A DNA stretch of 64,000 bases from Roseovarius confluentis (GCF_002917925.1 NZ_PPFE01000005.1:62001-126000); one strand, 5' to 3'. Shown: positions 30,301-38,766, counted from the first letter of the stretch. The notes: generated by a model from the sequence alone, not told the origin. Numbers and translations are program-made.

Positions 30301-32816
30301 ACGCCGGCACCGCGCTGATCACCGTCATGTCCAACCACGTCATCGAACGCCAGGCGGTCGAGGTCACCGAGGGCGAGAACACCATCCCGCTTTCCATCAC
30401 CGAAGACTGGGGCGCGGGCGCTTATGTCACCGCGCAAGTGATCCGCCCGATGAACGTCAGCGCCGGCCAGAACCCGGCCCGCTCGCTCGGCCTCAGCTAC
30501 GCCAAGATCGCCCCGGGCGACAAACAGCTCGCCGTCTCCATAGACGCCCCCGACACGGCCGCCCCGCGCGGGCCGCTGGACGTCACCGTCAACGTCGACG
30601 GGCTGGCGGAGGGTCAGAGCGGCTTCGTCACCCTCGCCGCCGTGGACGTGGGCGTGCTCAACATCACAGGCTTCCAGTCGCCCGACCCGTCCGGGCACTA
30701 CTTCGGCCAGCGCCGCCTCGGCGTGGAAATCCGCGACCTCTATGGCCGCCTCATCGACGGCATGAACGGCGCGCAGGGTCAGGTTCGCTCCGGCGGTGAC
30801 GCGGGCAATCCGATGTCCGGCACCCAGCCGCCGCCCACCGAGGACCTCGTCGCCTATTTCACCGGCCCGCTGGAAATCGGCCCCGATGGCACCGCGCAGG
30901 CCAGCTTCGACATGCCCGATTTCAACGGCACCGTCCGCTTCATGGCCGTCGCATGGTCCCCCACCGCCGTGGGCCAGGCCGAGGACGAGACCATCGTACG
31001 CGACCCCGTCGTCGTCACCGCCTCGCTGCCGCGCTTCCTCGCCCCCGACGACGAAAGCCGCCTTCTGCTTGAGATTCAACACACCGAAGGGCCGACCGGC
31101 CGCATGGGCCTCGATGTATCCAGCACCGGCCTCACTTTGGGCGGCACCATCCCTTCCGGCCTCGAACTGGGCGAACAGGAAAAAACCACGCTCTCCCTGC
31201 CCATTACGGCGGGCGACGTGGGCGACGCCACCCTGCGCATCGCGCTCACCACGCCCGACGGCAAGCAACTGACCAAGGAGATGCCGCTGGGCATCCGCTC
31301 CAACGATCCGGTCATCGCCACCACCCGCCGCTTCTCGCTCGGCGCGGGCGACAGCTTCACGCTGGGCGACGACGTCTTCGCCGACCTGCGCCCCGACACG
31401 GCCAGCGCCATCCTCGCCGCCGGGCCCTTGGCGAAACTCGACGCGCCCCGTCTTCTGGCCGCGCTCGACCGTTACCCCTATGGCTGCACCGAGCAGGTGG
31501 TCAGCCGCGCCATGCCGCTGCTCTACTTCAACCAGGTGGCCGCCGCGATGGGCCTCGCCTCCGAGGCGCAGGCACAGGAACGCATCGACCAATCCATCGC
31601 CCGCATCCTCACCCGCCAATCCTCCGGCGGCAGCTTCGGCCTCTGGCGGGCCAGCTCGGGTGATTTCTGGCTCGACGCCTATGTCGCCGACTTCCTGTCG
31701 CGCGCCAAGGCCGAAGGCTTCGACGTCCCCGACACCGCCTACACCATGGCGATGGACAACCTGCGCAACCGCATCAACTACGCCCCCGACTTCGATCAGG
31801 GGGGCGAAGACATCGCCTACGCCCTCATGGTCCTCGCCCGCGAAGGCGCGGCCCGCATGGGCGACCTGCGCTATTACTCGGACGTCAAGGCACAGGCGTT
31901 CGCCACGCCCCTCGCACAAGCACAACTCGGCGCCGCCCTTGCCTTCTACGGCGACCAGACCCGCGCCGACCGCATGTTCGCCGCCGCGCAACAAAGCATC
32001 AACCAGACCTCCGGCGACGAAGGCCAGGTCTGGCGGGCGGACTATGGTACCCGCCTGCGCGACCGCGCCGGCGTGCTGACCCTTGCGACCGAGGCGGGCA
32101 GCACTGCCGTCAACGCCGACGCCCTGGCCAGCGCCATCACCGCCGAGGGCCCGCACATGTCGACACAGGAACAGGCGTGGTCCCTTCTGGCCGCCCGCGC
32201 CCTGCTCAGCGACCCGTCCGTCTCGGGCCTCTCGCTCGACGGCGAACCTGTCTCGGGCCCCTTCGTGCGCAACATCTCCGCCACGTCGCTCACGCCGCAG
32301 ACCCTCACCAACACCGGCGCGAACGCCACCGACATCACGCTCACCACCCTCGGCGTGCCGCGGACGCCGCCCGAGGCCGGCGGCTACGGCTACGCCATCG
32401 AGCGCAGCTATTTCGACATGGACGGCACGCCGGTGGACCTGTCGACAGTGCCCACCGGCACCCGCCTCGTCACCGTGCTGACGGTCCGCCCGTTCGAGAA
32501 GGGCGAGGCGCGGCTGATCATCGACGATCCCCTGCCCGCCGGGCTGGAAATCGACAACCCGAACCTCCTGCGCTCGGGCCAGGTGAGCGCCCTCGACTGG
32601 CTCGACCCGGCCACTACTGAGCATTCCGAGTTCCGCGCCGACCGCTTCATCGCCGCCGTCGACTGGCGTTCGGACGATGCCTTCCGCCTCGCCTATATCG
32701 TCCGCGCGATCAGCCCTGGCAGCTACCACCACCCGGCGGCCTCGGTCGAGGACATGTACCGCCCGCAATACCGCGCGCGCTCGGCCACAGGGCGGATGAC
32801 GGTCACCGCGGAATGA
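27375..32816 (+). CDS. Bacterial alpha-2-macroglobulin family protein with PAN domain
   Basis: A 1813-residue periplasmic protease trap. A Sec signal peptide (FLTAIFITLTASLAAGHAAAQ) is followed by a PAN/apple module at about residues 45-95 (LEACRNLCFSNNACRAYTF), then macroglobulin domains (PVRPGE-type ATDRGAYRPGEVIHATALAR near residue 615), and the complement-like thioester domain with YGCTEQVVS near residue 1370. The CxEQ thioester is intact, so covalent capture of proteases is expected. No lipobox is seen, so it is probably soluble rather than anchored. GGAGGG precedes the start. It is followed by the glycolipid-binding-like gene and PBP1C gene, the pairing known from E. coli yfhM-pbpC, suggesting envelope defence coupled to wall repair. 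Confidence 0.95.
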   Translation: MLHRFLTAIFITLTASLAAGHAAAQDAVPDRREVVTKDVDFFGSDLDPLFDTTLEACRNLCFSNNACRAYTFNTRSNSCFPKSALSETKPYEGAISAEVFHTDARVLNDAPARTADLDFLNPGDLNQARDQATGIGARHPGGQWDVPAMVNAAQDRIAQQDYLNAMRWMGAAVARSDAADQWAEYARLSLLIPTQNNSEKRNYATRAFQAATNAYLRAPSDPVRINALLIMSESLEALGRERDIVPTLRLAESIQPRDDVMTALDAAIAKYGFRITDHRADSDSAQPRLCAEFSEPLVEAGTDYTPFVRLPDPGLVVQPDGNQICIAGVQHGERYRVTFREGLPAASGETLQRDTEITLYVRDRSPRVSFPGRAYILPKAADTALPIETVNLDEVELLLRRVSDRNLLRTMQEDYFGRPLSQYQERQFNAEIAEEVWTGTGEVQNTLNRNMITRLPLGEVLADQPPGIYALTASIEGADSYDNPGATQWFVLTDLGLTTFKGNDGLHVFVRGLADAQAESGVELSLLSRSNRVLGTATTDAQGHALFAPGLTRGTSGAAPALVLAKAGDDDMAFLSLTDPAFDLSDRGVEGRPPAPPIDIFLATDRGAYRPGEVIHATALARDNVAEAIPGLPLTAILRRPDGVEYSRQLSGDDDAGGHVFTLPVGTTVPTGSWTLDIFSDPEDEPLVSRTLLVEDFLPERIDFDLSLPEGPIRPGDTPPLTIDARYLFGAPGAGLVADGNVRLTARTTLDAFPGYNFGRHDERVGARITYLPGGKTGADGQLQMAAEMPEFDVTDRPFEADITVTLQEGSGRPVERRLNRMLAPAGPMIGIKPMADGVVAEGTEASFQIIGISPDLTPVPMDVKWTVNRITTRYQWYQDYGSWNWEPITTREQVATGDATLGSDPVTVSAPVEWGHYELVVERTGGDYVSSSTDFYAGWYAPADASDTPDTLELSLDQPEYTPGDTAQLRVVPRYAGTALITVMSNHVIERQAVEVTEGENTIPLSITEDWGAGAYVTAQVIRPMNVSAGQNPARSLGLSYAKIAPGDKQLAVSIDAPDTAAPRGPLDVTVNVDGLAEGQSGFVTLAAVDVGVLNITGFQSPDPSGHYFGQRRLGVEIRDLYGRLIDGMNGAQGQVRSGGDAGNPMSGTQPPPTEDLVAYFTGPLEIGPDGTAQASFDMPDFNGTVRFMAVAWSPTAVGQAEDETIVRDPVVVTASLPRFLAPDDESRLLLEIQHTEGPTGRMGLDVSSTGLTLGGTIPSGLELGEQEKTTLSLPITAGDVGDATLRIALTTPDGKQLTKEMPLGIRSNDPVIATTRRFSLGAGDSFTLGDDVFADLRPDTASAILAAGPLAKLDAPRLLAALDRYPYGCTEQVVSRAMPLLYFNQVAAAMGLASEAQAQERIDQSIARILTRQSSGGSFGLWRASSGDFWLDAYVADFLSRAKAEGFDVPDTAYTMAMDNLRNRINYAPDFDQGGEDIAYALMVLAREGAARMGDLRYYSDVKAQAFATPLAQAQLGAALAFYGDQTRADRMFAAAQQSINQTSGDEGQVWRADYGTRLRDRAGVLTLATEAGSTAVNADALASAITAEGPHMSTQEQAWSLLAARALLSDPSVSGLSLDGEPVSGPFVRNISATSLTPQTLTNTGANATDITLTTLGVPRTPPEAGGYGYAIERSYFDMDGTPVDLSTVPTGTRLVTVLTVRPFEKGEARLIIDDPLPAGLEIDNPNLLRSGQVSALDWLDPATTEHSEFRADRFIAAVDWRSDDAFRLAYIVRAISPGSYHHPAASVEDMYRPQYRARSATGRMTVTAE

Positions 32817-32829
32817 CAGGCCAAGGAAC

Positions 32830-33408
32830 ATGACGGGCAAGACCGTCGCCACCATCACGTGGCGCGCGCTGCATTGCGAGGGGCAGGACACCTGCCGCCT
32901 CGCCCGTGCCGATCATGGCTGGTTACTGGTCGGCCACGCCCGTTTTCACGACGATGACGGTTTCGCCGCGCTGGATTACGTCGTGCGCTGCACCGAGGAC
33001 TGGCAGACCCTCGACGCCGATATCGCCGGCACCCATGGCGAAAGCGAGGTCCGCCTGCATATCGACCACCGCAACGGGGAATGGCTGCTGAACGAGACAC
33101 CGCAACCCGGGCTTGAGGACGCCACCGACATCGACCTCAGCTTCACGCCCGCCACCAACCTCATGCCCCTGCGCCGCCTTGCGAAACAGCAGGACGACAC
33201 CCTGACCACCCGCGCCGCGTGGCTTTACTACCCCGCCGCGACCCTCGCGCCGCTGGATCAGACCTATCAACGTACGCATACGTATGGCGTCATGGAGTAC
33301 CGCGCCGAACAAACGGATTACAGCACCACGCTCGAGGTCAACGACGCGGGCTTCGTCACCGACTACCCCGACCTCTGGCACGCGGAAGACCAGCATGTTC
33401 CGCTTTGA
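32830..33408 (+). CDS. Putative glycolipid-binding family protein (PF06475-like)
   Basis: A 192-residue protein without signal peptide. It begins ATITWRALHCEG and contains DLSFTPATNLMPLRRL, the core motif of the putative glycolipid-binding family, then YYPAATLAPLDQTYQR. Those proteins form beta-barrel-like lipid-binding folds; the ligand here is unknown. It begins 13 nt after the alpha-2-macroglobulin stop and overlaps the PBP1C gene by 14 nt, so it is embedded in that envelope operon. Confidence 0.8.
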   Translation: MTGKTVATITWRALHCEGQDTCRLARADHGWLLVGHARFHDDDGFAALDYVVRCTEDWQTLDADIAGTHGESEVRLHIDHRNGEWLLNETPQPGLEDATDIDLSFTPATNLMPLRRLAKQQDDTLTTRAAWLYYPAATLAPLDQTYQRTHTYGVMEYRAEQTDYSTTLEVNDAGFVTDYPDLWHAEDQHVPL

Positions 33409-35443
33409 CCGCCTTCTCCTCCTGCTGGCCCTCGCGCTCTTCGCCGCGGGCCTCGGCCGTGACAAGCTCGACCAATGGATCACCACCACCGACCTGCCGC
33501 CCCTCCTGACACCGCTCTCCACCGAAGTCCGCGACCGCACCGGCACGCTCCTGCGCGTATACACCGTCGAGGAGGGCCGCTGGCGCCTCGGCGCCACGCC
33601 CGACGCCGTGGATGCGGGCTATCTCGACATGCTGATCGCCTACGAGGACAAGCGGTTCTACACCCACTCCGGCGTCGACTCCCGCGCCATCCTCCGCGCC
33701 ACCGTGCAGGCCCTCTGGAACGGCGAAATCGTCTCGGGCGCCTCCACCCTCACCATGCAGGTCGCCCGCCTGCTCGAGGACAGCGGCACCGGACAGCTCA
33801 GCGGCAAGCTCCGCCAAGCCCGCGTCGCGCTGGCGTTGGAGCGTCGTCTCACCAAGCGCCAGATCCTGCAACTCTACCTCGAACGCGCCCCTTTCGGCGG
33901 CAATATCGAAGGCGTCCGCGCCGCCAGCTACGCGTGGTTCGGCAAGGACCCGCGCCGCCTGACCCCCGCCGAATCCGCCCTCTTGGTGGCCCTGCCCCAA
34001 TCTCCCGAATCCCGCCGCCCGGACCGCCACCATTTCCAGGCGGCCGAGGCCCGCGCCCGCGTCCTCGCCCGCGCCGAACGCGATGGCTTGCTGACCTCCG
34101 GCGCGGTCCAGGCCGCGCTGACCGAGCCGGTCCCCCACGCCCGCCGCGCCTTCCCCTCCCTCGCGCCGCACATGGCCGACCGCGCGCTCTCTGACGATCC
34201 CGCCCGCCTGCGTCACGACCTGACGCTCGACGCGCCCTTGCAAGAAGCGCTGGAACGCCTCGCCACACACAGCCTGCGCGACCTGCCCGCCGATGTTTCC
34301 ATCGCCATGATGATCGCCGACCACCAGACCGGCGACATCCTCGCCTCTGTCGGCTCCGCCACCTATGGCATCGGCGACACGCGCTCCGGCTTCGTCGACA
34401 TGACCCGCGCCATGCGCTCCCCCGGCTCCACGCTCAAGCCGTTCATATATGCCATGGCCTTCGACCGCGGCCTCGCCCATCCACAGACGCTCATTCACGA
34501 CCGCCCCGTCGCCTTCGGCACCTACGCGCCGCAGAATTTCGACGGCGCGTTCCGGGGCGAACTGACCGTGGCCGACGCCCTGCGCCAGTCGCTCAACATC
34601 CCCGTGGTCCTGCTGCTGGACGAGATCGGCCCCGCCCACCTGCTCGACACCCTGCGCCGCGCCGGCGTGCCCACCGACCTGCCCGGCGACCAGCCCGGCC
34701 TAGCCGTTGGCCTCGGCGGGCTCGGCGTGACGCTGGAAGGCCTGACCACCGCCTATGCCATGCTGGCAAATGGCGGCCAGACCCGCCCTCTGAACTGGCG
34801 CCAGGACGCGCCACAACATACGCCATCGAATGTTCTAAACCGCGCCGCCTCGTGGCACGTCACCGATATCCTCGCGGGTCTCGCACCGCCCCCCGGGGCG
34901 CCCAAGCGCCGCCTCGCCTACAAGACCGGCACCTCCTACGGCCACCGCGACGCCTGGGCCGTGGGGTTCGACGGCCGCCACGTCGCCGCCGTCTGGATCG
35001 GCCGCCCCGACGGCACGCCCGTCCCCGGGGCGTTTGGCGGGGACCTCGCCGCGCCCGTCCTTTTCGAGGCGTTCCAGCGCCTGAAACCCAAACCCGACGC
35101 CCTGCCGCCGCCCCCGCCCGAGGCGCTTCTCCTGCCCACCGCCCGCCTGCCGCAACCGCTGCGCCGTTTCGCCAGCCGCGACGCGGTGTTTCAACCGTCC
35201 GAGGATGCGCCCAAGTTGATCTTCCCCCCCGCCGGCGCCCGCCTGCCCATCCAGGATGGCCGCCTCACGGTCAAACTCCGCGATGGCAAGCCGCCCTTCA
35301 CCTGGCTCGCCAACGGCACGCCGCAGAAAACCGGCACCCGCCGCCGCGAGGCCGAATTGACCGGCCTCGCCCAAGGCTATTCCAAGCTGTCTGTGATCGA
35401 CGCGACGGGCCGCTCCAGTAGCGTCACCGTCTGGATCGACTGA
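33395..35443 (+). CDS. pbpC: Penicillin-binding protein 1C
   Basis: A 682-residue bifunctional peptidoglycan synthase. An N-terminal membrane anchor (LLLLLALALFAAG) precedes the GT51 glycosyltransferase (AYEDKRFYTHSGVD; GASTLTMQVARLLE), the transpeptidase (SxxK in SPGSTLKPF, SxN in RQSLNIP, KTG in YKTGTSYGHRD), and the BiPBP_C C-terminal domain specific to PBP1C. The start MFRFDRLL lies inside the preceding gene (14-nt overlap). Together with the alpha-2-macroglobulin protein it probably acts in periplasmic defence and repair. Confidence 0.96.
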   Translation: MFRFDRLLLLLALALFAAGLGRDKLDQWITTTDLPPLLTPLSTEVRDRTGTLLRVYTVEEGRWRLGATPDAVDAGYLDMLIAYEDKRFYTHSGVDSRAILRATVQALWNGEIVSGASTLTMQVARLLEDSGTGQLSGKLRQARVALALERRLTKRQILQLYLERAPFGGNIEGVRAASYAWFGKDPRRLTPAESALLVALPQSPESRRPDRHHFQAAEARARVLARAERDGLLTSGAVQAALTEPVPHARRAFPSLAPHMADRALSDDPARLRHDLTLDAPLQEALERLATHSLRDLPADVSIAMMIADHQTGDILASVGSATYGIGDTRSGFVDMTRAMRSPGSTLKPFIYAMAFDRGLAHPQTLIHDRPVAFGTYAPQNFDGAFRGELTVADALRQSLNIPVVLLLDEIGPAHLLDTLRRAGVPTDLPGDQPGLAVGLGGLGVTLEGLTTAYAMLANGGQTRPLNWRQDAPQHTPSNVLNRAASWHVTDILAGLAPPPGAPKRRLAYKTGTSYGHRDAWAVGFDGRHVAAVWIGRPDGTPVPGAFGGDLAAPVLFEAFQRLKPKPDALPPPPPEALLLPTARLPQPLRRFASRDAVFQPSEDAPKLIFPPAGARLPIQDGRLTVKLRDGKPPFTWLANGTPQKTGTRRREAELTGLAQGYSKLSVIDATGRSSSVTVWID

Positions 35444-35459
35444 CGGCCCAATCCGCACC

Positions 35460-35551
35460 AAGAATTTTCGAAAATCCTTGCCCGATTTCTTGCAAGAAAT
35501 CGTCCCGAAAAATTGCAATTTTTCGCCGCGGAATTTTGCAAAATTCCGCGG
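35460..35551. repeat. Block of four adjacent palindromes
   Basis: Four consecutive palindromes: AAGAATTTTCGAAAATCCTT (35460-35479, one mismatch pair), CGATTTCTTGCAAGAAATCG (35483-35502, perfect), CGAAAAATTGCAATTTTTCG (35506-35525, perfect), and a 26-bp perfect one with half-site CCGCGGAATTTTG (35526-35551). The last three share a TTGCAA centre. They fill the whole gap between convergent pbpC and the thiolase gene. Confidence 0.95.
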
Positions 35552-35557
35552 CCGATG

Positions 35558-36733
35558 TCACATCCGCTCGATGGCTACGGCAATCCCCTGCCCGCCACCA
35601 ATACACATCGTGATCAGCGCTTTTGTCCCGCCGATCCGCTCCAGCTCGTAAAGCGCCTTTACCACAAGGATCGCTCCCGTCGCGCCCACCGGATGCCCCA
35701 GCGCAATCGCGCCGCCATTGGGGTTCACCTTGGCGGTATCCAGCCCCAGCCCCCGGTTCACCGCAATCGCTTGCGCCGCAAACGCCTCGTTCGATTCGAT
35801 CACGTCGAAAACCCCGGCGCTCAGCCCGGTCTTTTCCAGCAGTCGTTCCACCGCCGGCACCGGTCCGATCCCCATCACCTCGGGGCGCACACCCGCATGA
35901 GCATACCCAAACACGCGCGCCTTGGGCTTCAGCCCGGCCTTCTCGGCCGCCTCCGCCCGGGCAAAGACCAGCGCCGCGGCGCCGTCATTGATGCCGCTGG
36001 CGTTTCCGGCCGTCACCGTGCCGTCCTTCTGAAACGCCGCACGCAGCCCGGCCAGCCCCTCGGCGGTCGTCGGCTTGGGATGCTCGTCGGTCTCAAACGC
36101 CACCATGTCGCGCTTCACCCGAACCTCCACCGGCACGATCTGGCTGGCGAAGCGACCTTCCTCGATGGCCTTCGCCGCCCGGTTCTGACTTTCCAGCGCA
36201 AAGGCATCCTGATCTTCGCGGCTGACATCATGCTCGGACGCCACGTTCTCGGCGGTGACGCCCATATGCCCCGTGCCAAAGGGACAGTTCAAAGCCCCCA
36301 GCATCATGTCCAGCGTGCGCACGTCGCCCATCTTGGCGCCCCAGCGCTGGTCCGGCACGATGAAAGGCGAACGGCTCATGTTCTCGGCCCCGCCCGCGAC
36401 GCCGAACTCCGCATCGCCCAGCATCAGCGATTGCACCACCGAGACGACCGCCTGCGCGCCCGACCCGCACAGGCGGTTCACGTTCATCGCCGGCGTGGTC
36501 TCGGGAATGTCCGCCTCCATCGCGGCGACCCGGCTCAGGTACATATCGCGCGGCTCGGTGTTGATGACGTGGCCGAACACCACGTGGCCGACCTGCCCCG
36601 GCTCCACGCCCGACCGCTCCAGCGCGGCCCTGGTGGCGATGGCCCCCAGCTGCGACGGCGGCGTGCCCGCCAGCGATCCGCCAAAGGTGCCGATGGCCGT
36701 GCGCGCACCATCCAGAAGTACGATATCCGTCAT
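35558..36733 (-). CDS. Acetyl-CoA acyltransferase (thiolase)
   Basis: A 391-residue biosynthetic-type thiolase condensing or cleaving acyl-CoAs. Catalytic Cys in NRLCGSGAQAV (about residue 89), His in NPNGGAIALGHPVGATGA and Cys in MCIGGGQGIA. It resembles the BktB/AtoB group used in polyhydroxyalkanoate or short-chain beta-ketoacyl metabolism; no phaB/phaC is adjacent, so the pathway is open. GGGAGG precedes the ATG at 6 nt. The last gene of the minus-strand run coming from the DMSP-lyase-like gene. Confidence 0.94.
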   Translation of the reverse strand: MTDIVLLDGARTAIGTFGGSLAGTPPSQLGAIATRAALERSGVEPGQVGHVVFGHVINTEPRDMYLSRVAAMEADIPETTPAMNVNRLCGSGAQAVVSVVQSLMLGDAEFGVAGGAENMSRSPFIVPDQRWGAKMGDVRTLDMMLGALNCPFGTGHMGVTAENVASEHDVSREDQDAFALESQNRAAKAIEEGRFASQIVPVEVRVKRDMVAFETDEHPKPTTAEGLAGLRAAFQKDGTVTAGNASGINDGAAALVFARAEAAEKAGLKPKARVFGYAHAGVRPEVMGIGPVPAVERLLEKTGLSAGVFDVIESNEAFAAQAIAVNRGLGLDTAKVNPNGGAIALGHPVGATGAILVVKALYELERIGGTKALITMCIGGGQGIAVAIERM

Positions 36734-36815
36734 GAGAGCCTCCCTCGAAATGTTCGCCTCAGCATCGCGCCTGCGCCTGCACCCTGCAAGCGAAACGTCC
36801 CGTCAGCGCACGCTC

Positions 36816-37151
36816 TCAGGGCGCCATGAACTTGCGCCGCGCCTCCACGGCGATGGCGTAACGCTGCTCGAGGTCTTCTATCAAAGCCATTGCCACGTGC
36901 CGCGCCTCTTCCGACTCTGCGGCGCGCCATGTGGCCTTCGCCGCCTCCAGCAGCTTCTTCAGCTTGAATTCTTCCGGCAAGGCGCCGGCCTCGGCCATGA
37001 TCCGAGCCGCGACCTGCGTGGCCATGTCCACATGTGCCATCCCGGACCGATCCGGCAGCGGCTTGCCCGCGCCCTCCGGCGAATCCAGTTGCCCCTCGGC
37101 GATCGCCTTGCGTATCTGCCGCTCGATCAACTGGTTGAATGCGCGGTCCAT
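36816..37151 (-). CDS. DUF1992 (DnaJ homologue C28-like) protein
   Basis: A 111-residue protein with the DUF1992 signature: an N-terminal helix MDRAFNQLIERQIRKAIAEG, the short loop GAGKPLPD, then helices rich in Ala/Glu/Lys. The family is conserved with eukaryotic DNAJC28 but its function is unknown. It lies 9 nt after the phosphoesterase gene on the same strand. Confidence 0.85.
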   Translation of the reverse strand: MDRAFNQLIERQIRKAIAEGQLDSPEGAGKPLPDRSGMAHVDMATQVAARIMAEAGALPEEFKLKKLLEAAKATWRAAESEEARHVAMALIEDLEQRYAIAVEARRKFMAP

Positions 37152-37160
37152 GCAGCTTCC

Positions 37161-37862
37161 CTAGTACGGCACCAGGGGCACCGGGCCATCTTCATCCAGG
37201 ATCCACGCATCCCGCCCCTCGAACACGGCCAGTTGCAAGGGTCGCCCCCAGCCCGTGCCACAATCCAGCGCCACGCGGTTGCCGTGATGCTCGGGCGCAT
37301 TGACCGGCGTGTGGCCGTGCACCACCAGCTTGCCGTGGTCGCGGGTGTCGTAAAGGAACGGCTCGCGGATCCACATCAGGTCCTCCGGCACCTGGCGCTC
37401 CAGCGGCGTGCCCGGCGAAATCCCGGCATGACACAGGAACAGGTCGTCCGTTTCATGGGTGTAGGGCAACGTGCTCAGGAATTGCCTATGCAGCCCCGGC
37501 ACCTGCTCACGCCAGTCACCGCCATACGCCGGTGTATCCACCCCGTAAGAGGCCAGCGTTTCGCGTCCGCCAAGGTTGCCCTGCATCCACCACTGGAAGC
37601 GCCGAGGTTCCATCCGGCCTTCCAGCGCATCAAGAAACAGCTGGTCGTGATTGCCCCGCAGCGCGGTCCAGTTCCGTCCCTCCGCGATCCCGTCGATCAG
37701 CGTCTCCAACACGCCCCCGCTGTCCGGCCCGCGGTCGGTGTAATCGCCAAGGAACACCACCTTGGCATCGCGGCCGGCCTGTGCGTCGATCCGCGCCAGC
37801 GCGCGGTCCAGTTCAGAGCGATAGCCATGGATGTCGGGGATCACGTAAATCGGTTCGGTCAT
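37161..37862 (-). CDS. Metallophosphoesterase (PPP-type serine/threonine phosphatase-like)
   Basis: A 233-residue cytoplasmic calcineurin-like enzyme with the full metal-binding set: VIPDIHG, FLGDYTDRGPDS, ALRGNHDQ, LCHAGISP and VVHGHTP. The motif order and length match bacterial PPP phosphatases such as PrpA/lambda phosphatase or diadenosine tetraphosphatase; the substrate (phosphoprotein or dinucleotide) cannot be decided. Confidence 0.92.
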   Translation of the reverse strand: MTEPIYVIPDIHGYRSELDRALARIDAQAGRDAKVVFLGDYTDRGPDSGGVLETLIDGIAEGRNWTALRGNHDQLFLDALEGRMEPRRFQWWMQGNLGGRETLASYGVDTPAYGGDWREQVPGLHRQFLSTLPYTHETDDLFLCHAGISPGTPLERQVPEDLMWIREPFLYDTRDHGKLVVHGHTPVNAPEHHGNRVALDCGTGWGRPLQLAVFEGRDAWILDEDGPVPLVPY

Positions 37863-37904
37863 GGCACATGACTTAATGCACCACGCCCCGGCTGCAAACC
37901 CGTC

Positions 37905-38516
37905 TCAGGCGGCGAAGGCCCCGAACGCCTCTGCCCCGTGATGCACGCGGTAGCTGTCGATGCCGATATCCCCCGACCAGCGCCACAGGGCCACGACGCC
38001 CTCGTCGCCGGTCTGGCAGGCATGGGGCAGATAGGTCGAATGATGCACCGAATGCCCGGCCACCATCTCGCGCTGCGCGTCGCCCGCCGTCCACATCGCC
38101 CGGCCCGCGATGATCACGTAGGTTTCCACCGCGGCATGGGAATGCAGGCCGTAGCGCGTGTTGGGCCGCTGGTAATAGAGGCCCGCCCGCAGGGTCGGAC
38201 AATAAAGCGGCGCGTCCGGTCCCATCAGGTCCACGACCGAGAACAGAGCCTCGTCCTCGGGTTTCATCTGGCTGGACACCGGGTTGTGGCCCCAGGGCAG
38301 CGTGTCATGCGCCGCCAAGGCCGCCCGTGCCACGGCCAAGGTCGATCCCGCGAGCAATCCGCAGATCGCGCCGGAGTCCCCCGGCGAATCGTTGGTCAGC
38401 GGCGCGATTTCGGTCGCCGACAGCAGCGCCGCGGCGGTCTCGGTAGCACAGGCCCGCCCCTCGGCGCGGAACACGGCCGCCATCTCGGACAGGAAAAGCT
38501 GGAACGGATCGCGCAT
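37905..38516 (-). CDS. Putative DMSP lyase / DMSP-lyase-like cupin
   Basis: A 203-residue cupin. The metal-binding block reads YGLHSHAAVETYVIIAG (HxHxxxExY), and the second block GHSVHHSTYLPHACQTGDE gives the further His; the C-terminus reads VALWRWSGDIGIDSYR. The N-terminal helical part with VVDLMGPDAPLYCPTLRAGL and the overall order fit the DMSP_lyase cupin family (DddQ/DddL/DddW-like), in which His, Glu and Tyr at these places are catalytic. Cleavage of dimethylsulfoniopropionate to DMS plus acrylate is therefore the best guess, but paralogues of unknown activity are common. I start at MRDPFQLF (GAGG at 8 nt). No transcription regulator or acrylate genes adjoin it. Confidence 0.7.
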   Translation of the reverse strand: MRDPFQLFLSEMAAVFRAEGRACATETAAALLSATEIAPLTNDSPGDSGAICGLLAGSTLAVARAALAAHDTLPWGHNPVSSQMKPEDEALFSVVDLMGPDAPLYCPTLRAGLYYQRPNTRYGLHSHAAVETYVIIAGRAMWTAGDAQREMVAGHSVHHSTYLPHACQTGDEGVVALWRWSGDIGIDSYRVHHGAEAFGAFAA

Positions 38517-38634
38517 CGGAACATCCTCGGTCGAATGCACCTCGCTTAACGCAAACGGGCCGCAACGGCTTTCGCCGCAGCGACCCTTTGAAGGTCGTTT
38601 TTGTTGGTGGCCATTTCAGGCAGTGATCCGTCGC

Positions 38635-38766
38635 GCGGAATCTAGGCGCGGCTTTGCCGCGCCGCCGCGCGATCGCCCACTGACCGAAAGGGGGACCGCC
38701 CGTCACGCCGGAGGCGTGCCGACTACGAACGGCGCACCTCTGGTGCGACGGGCTGGCGATTGGCTG
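38635..38766 (-). repeat. Expanded ATCGCCAG-family repeat
   Basis: Read on the minus strand: CAATCGCCAGCCCGTCGCACC, here broken as CAATCGCCAGCCCGT then an inserted stem-rich segment with ACGCCTCCGGCGTGA, followed by CGGGCGGTC, TGGGCGATCGCGCGGCGG and TAGATTCCGCGC. It matches the 21.5-kb copy at both ends but carries an insertion. The surrounding 38517-38881 spacer has no gene. Confidence 0.7.

Noticed and set aside
30240..32891. 883-codon minus-strand frame opposite the alpha-2-macroglobulin gene
   Set aside because: Antisense shadow with biased composition; the plus frame carries the thioester and signal peptide.
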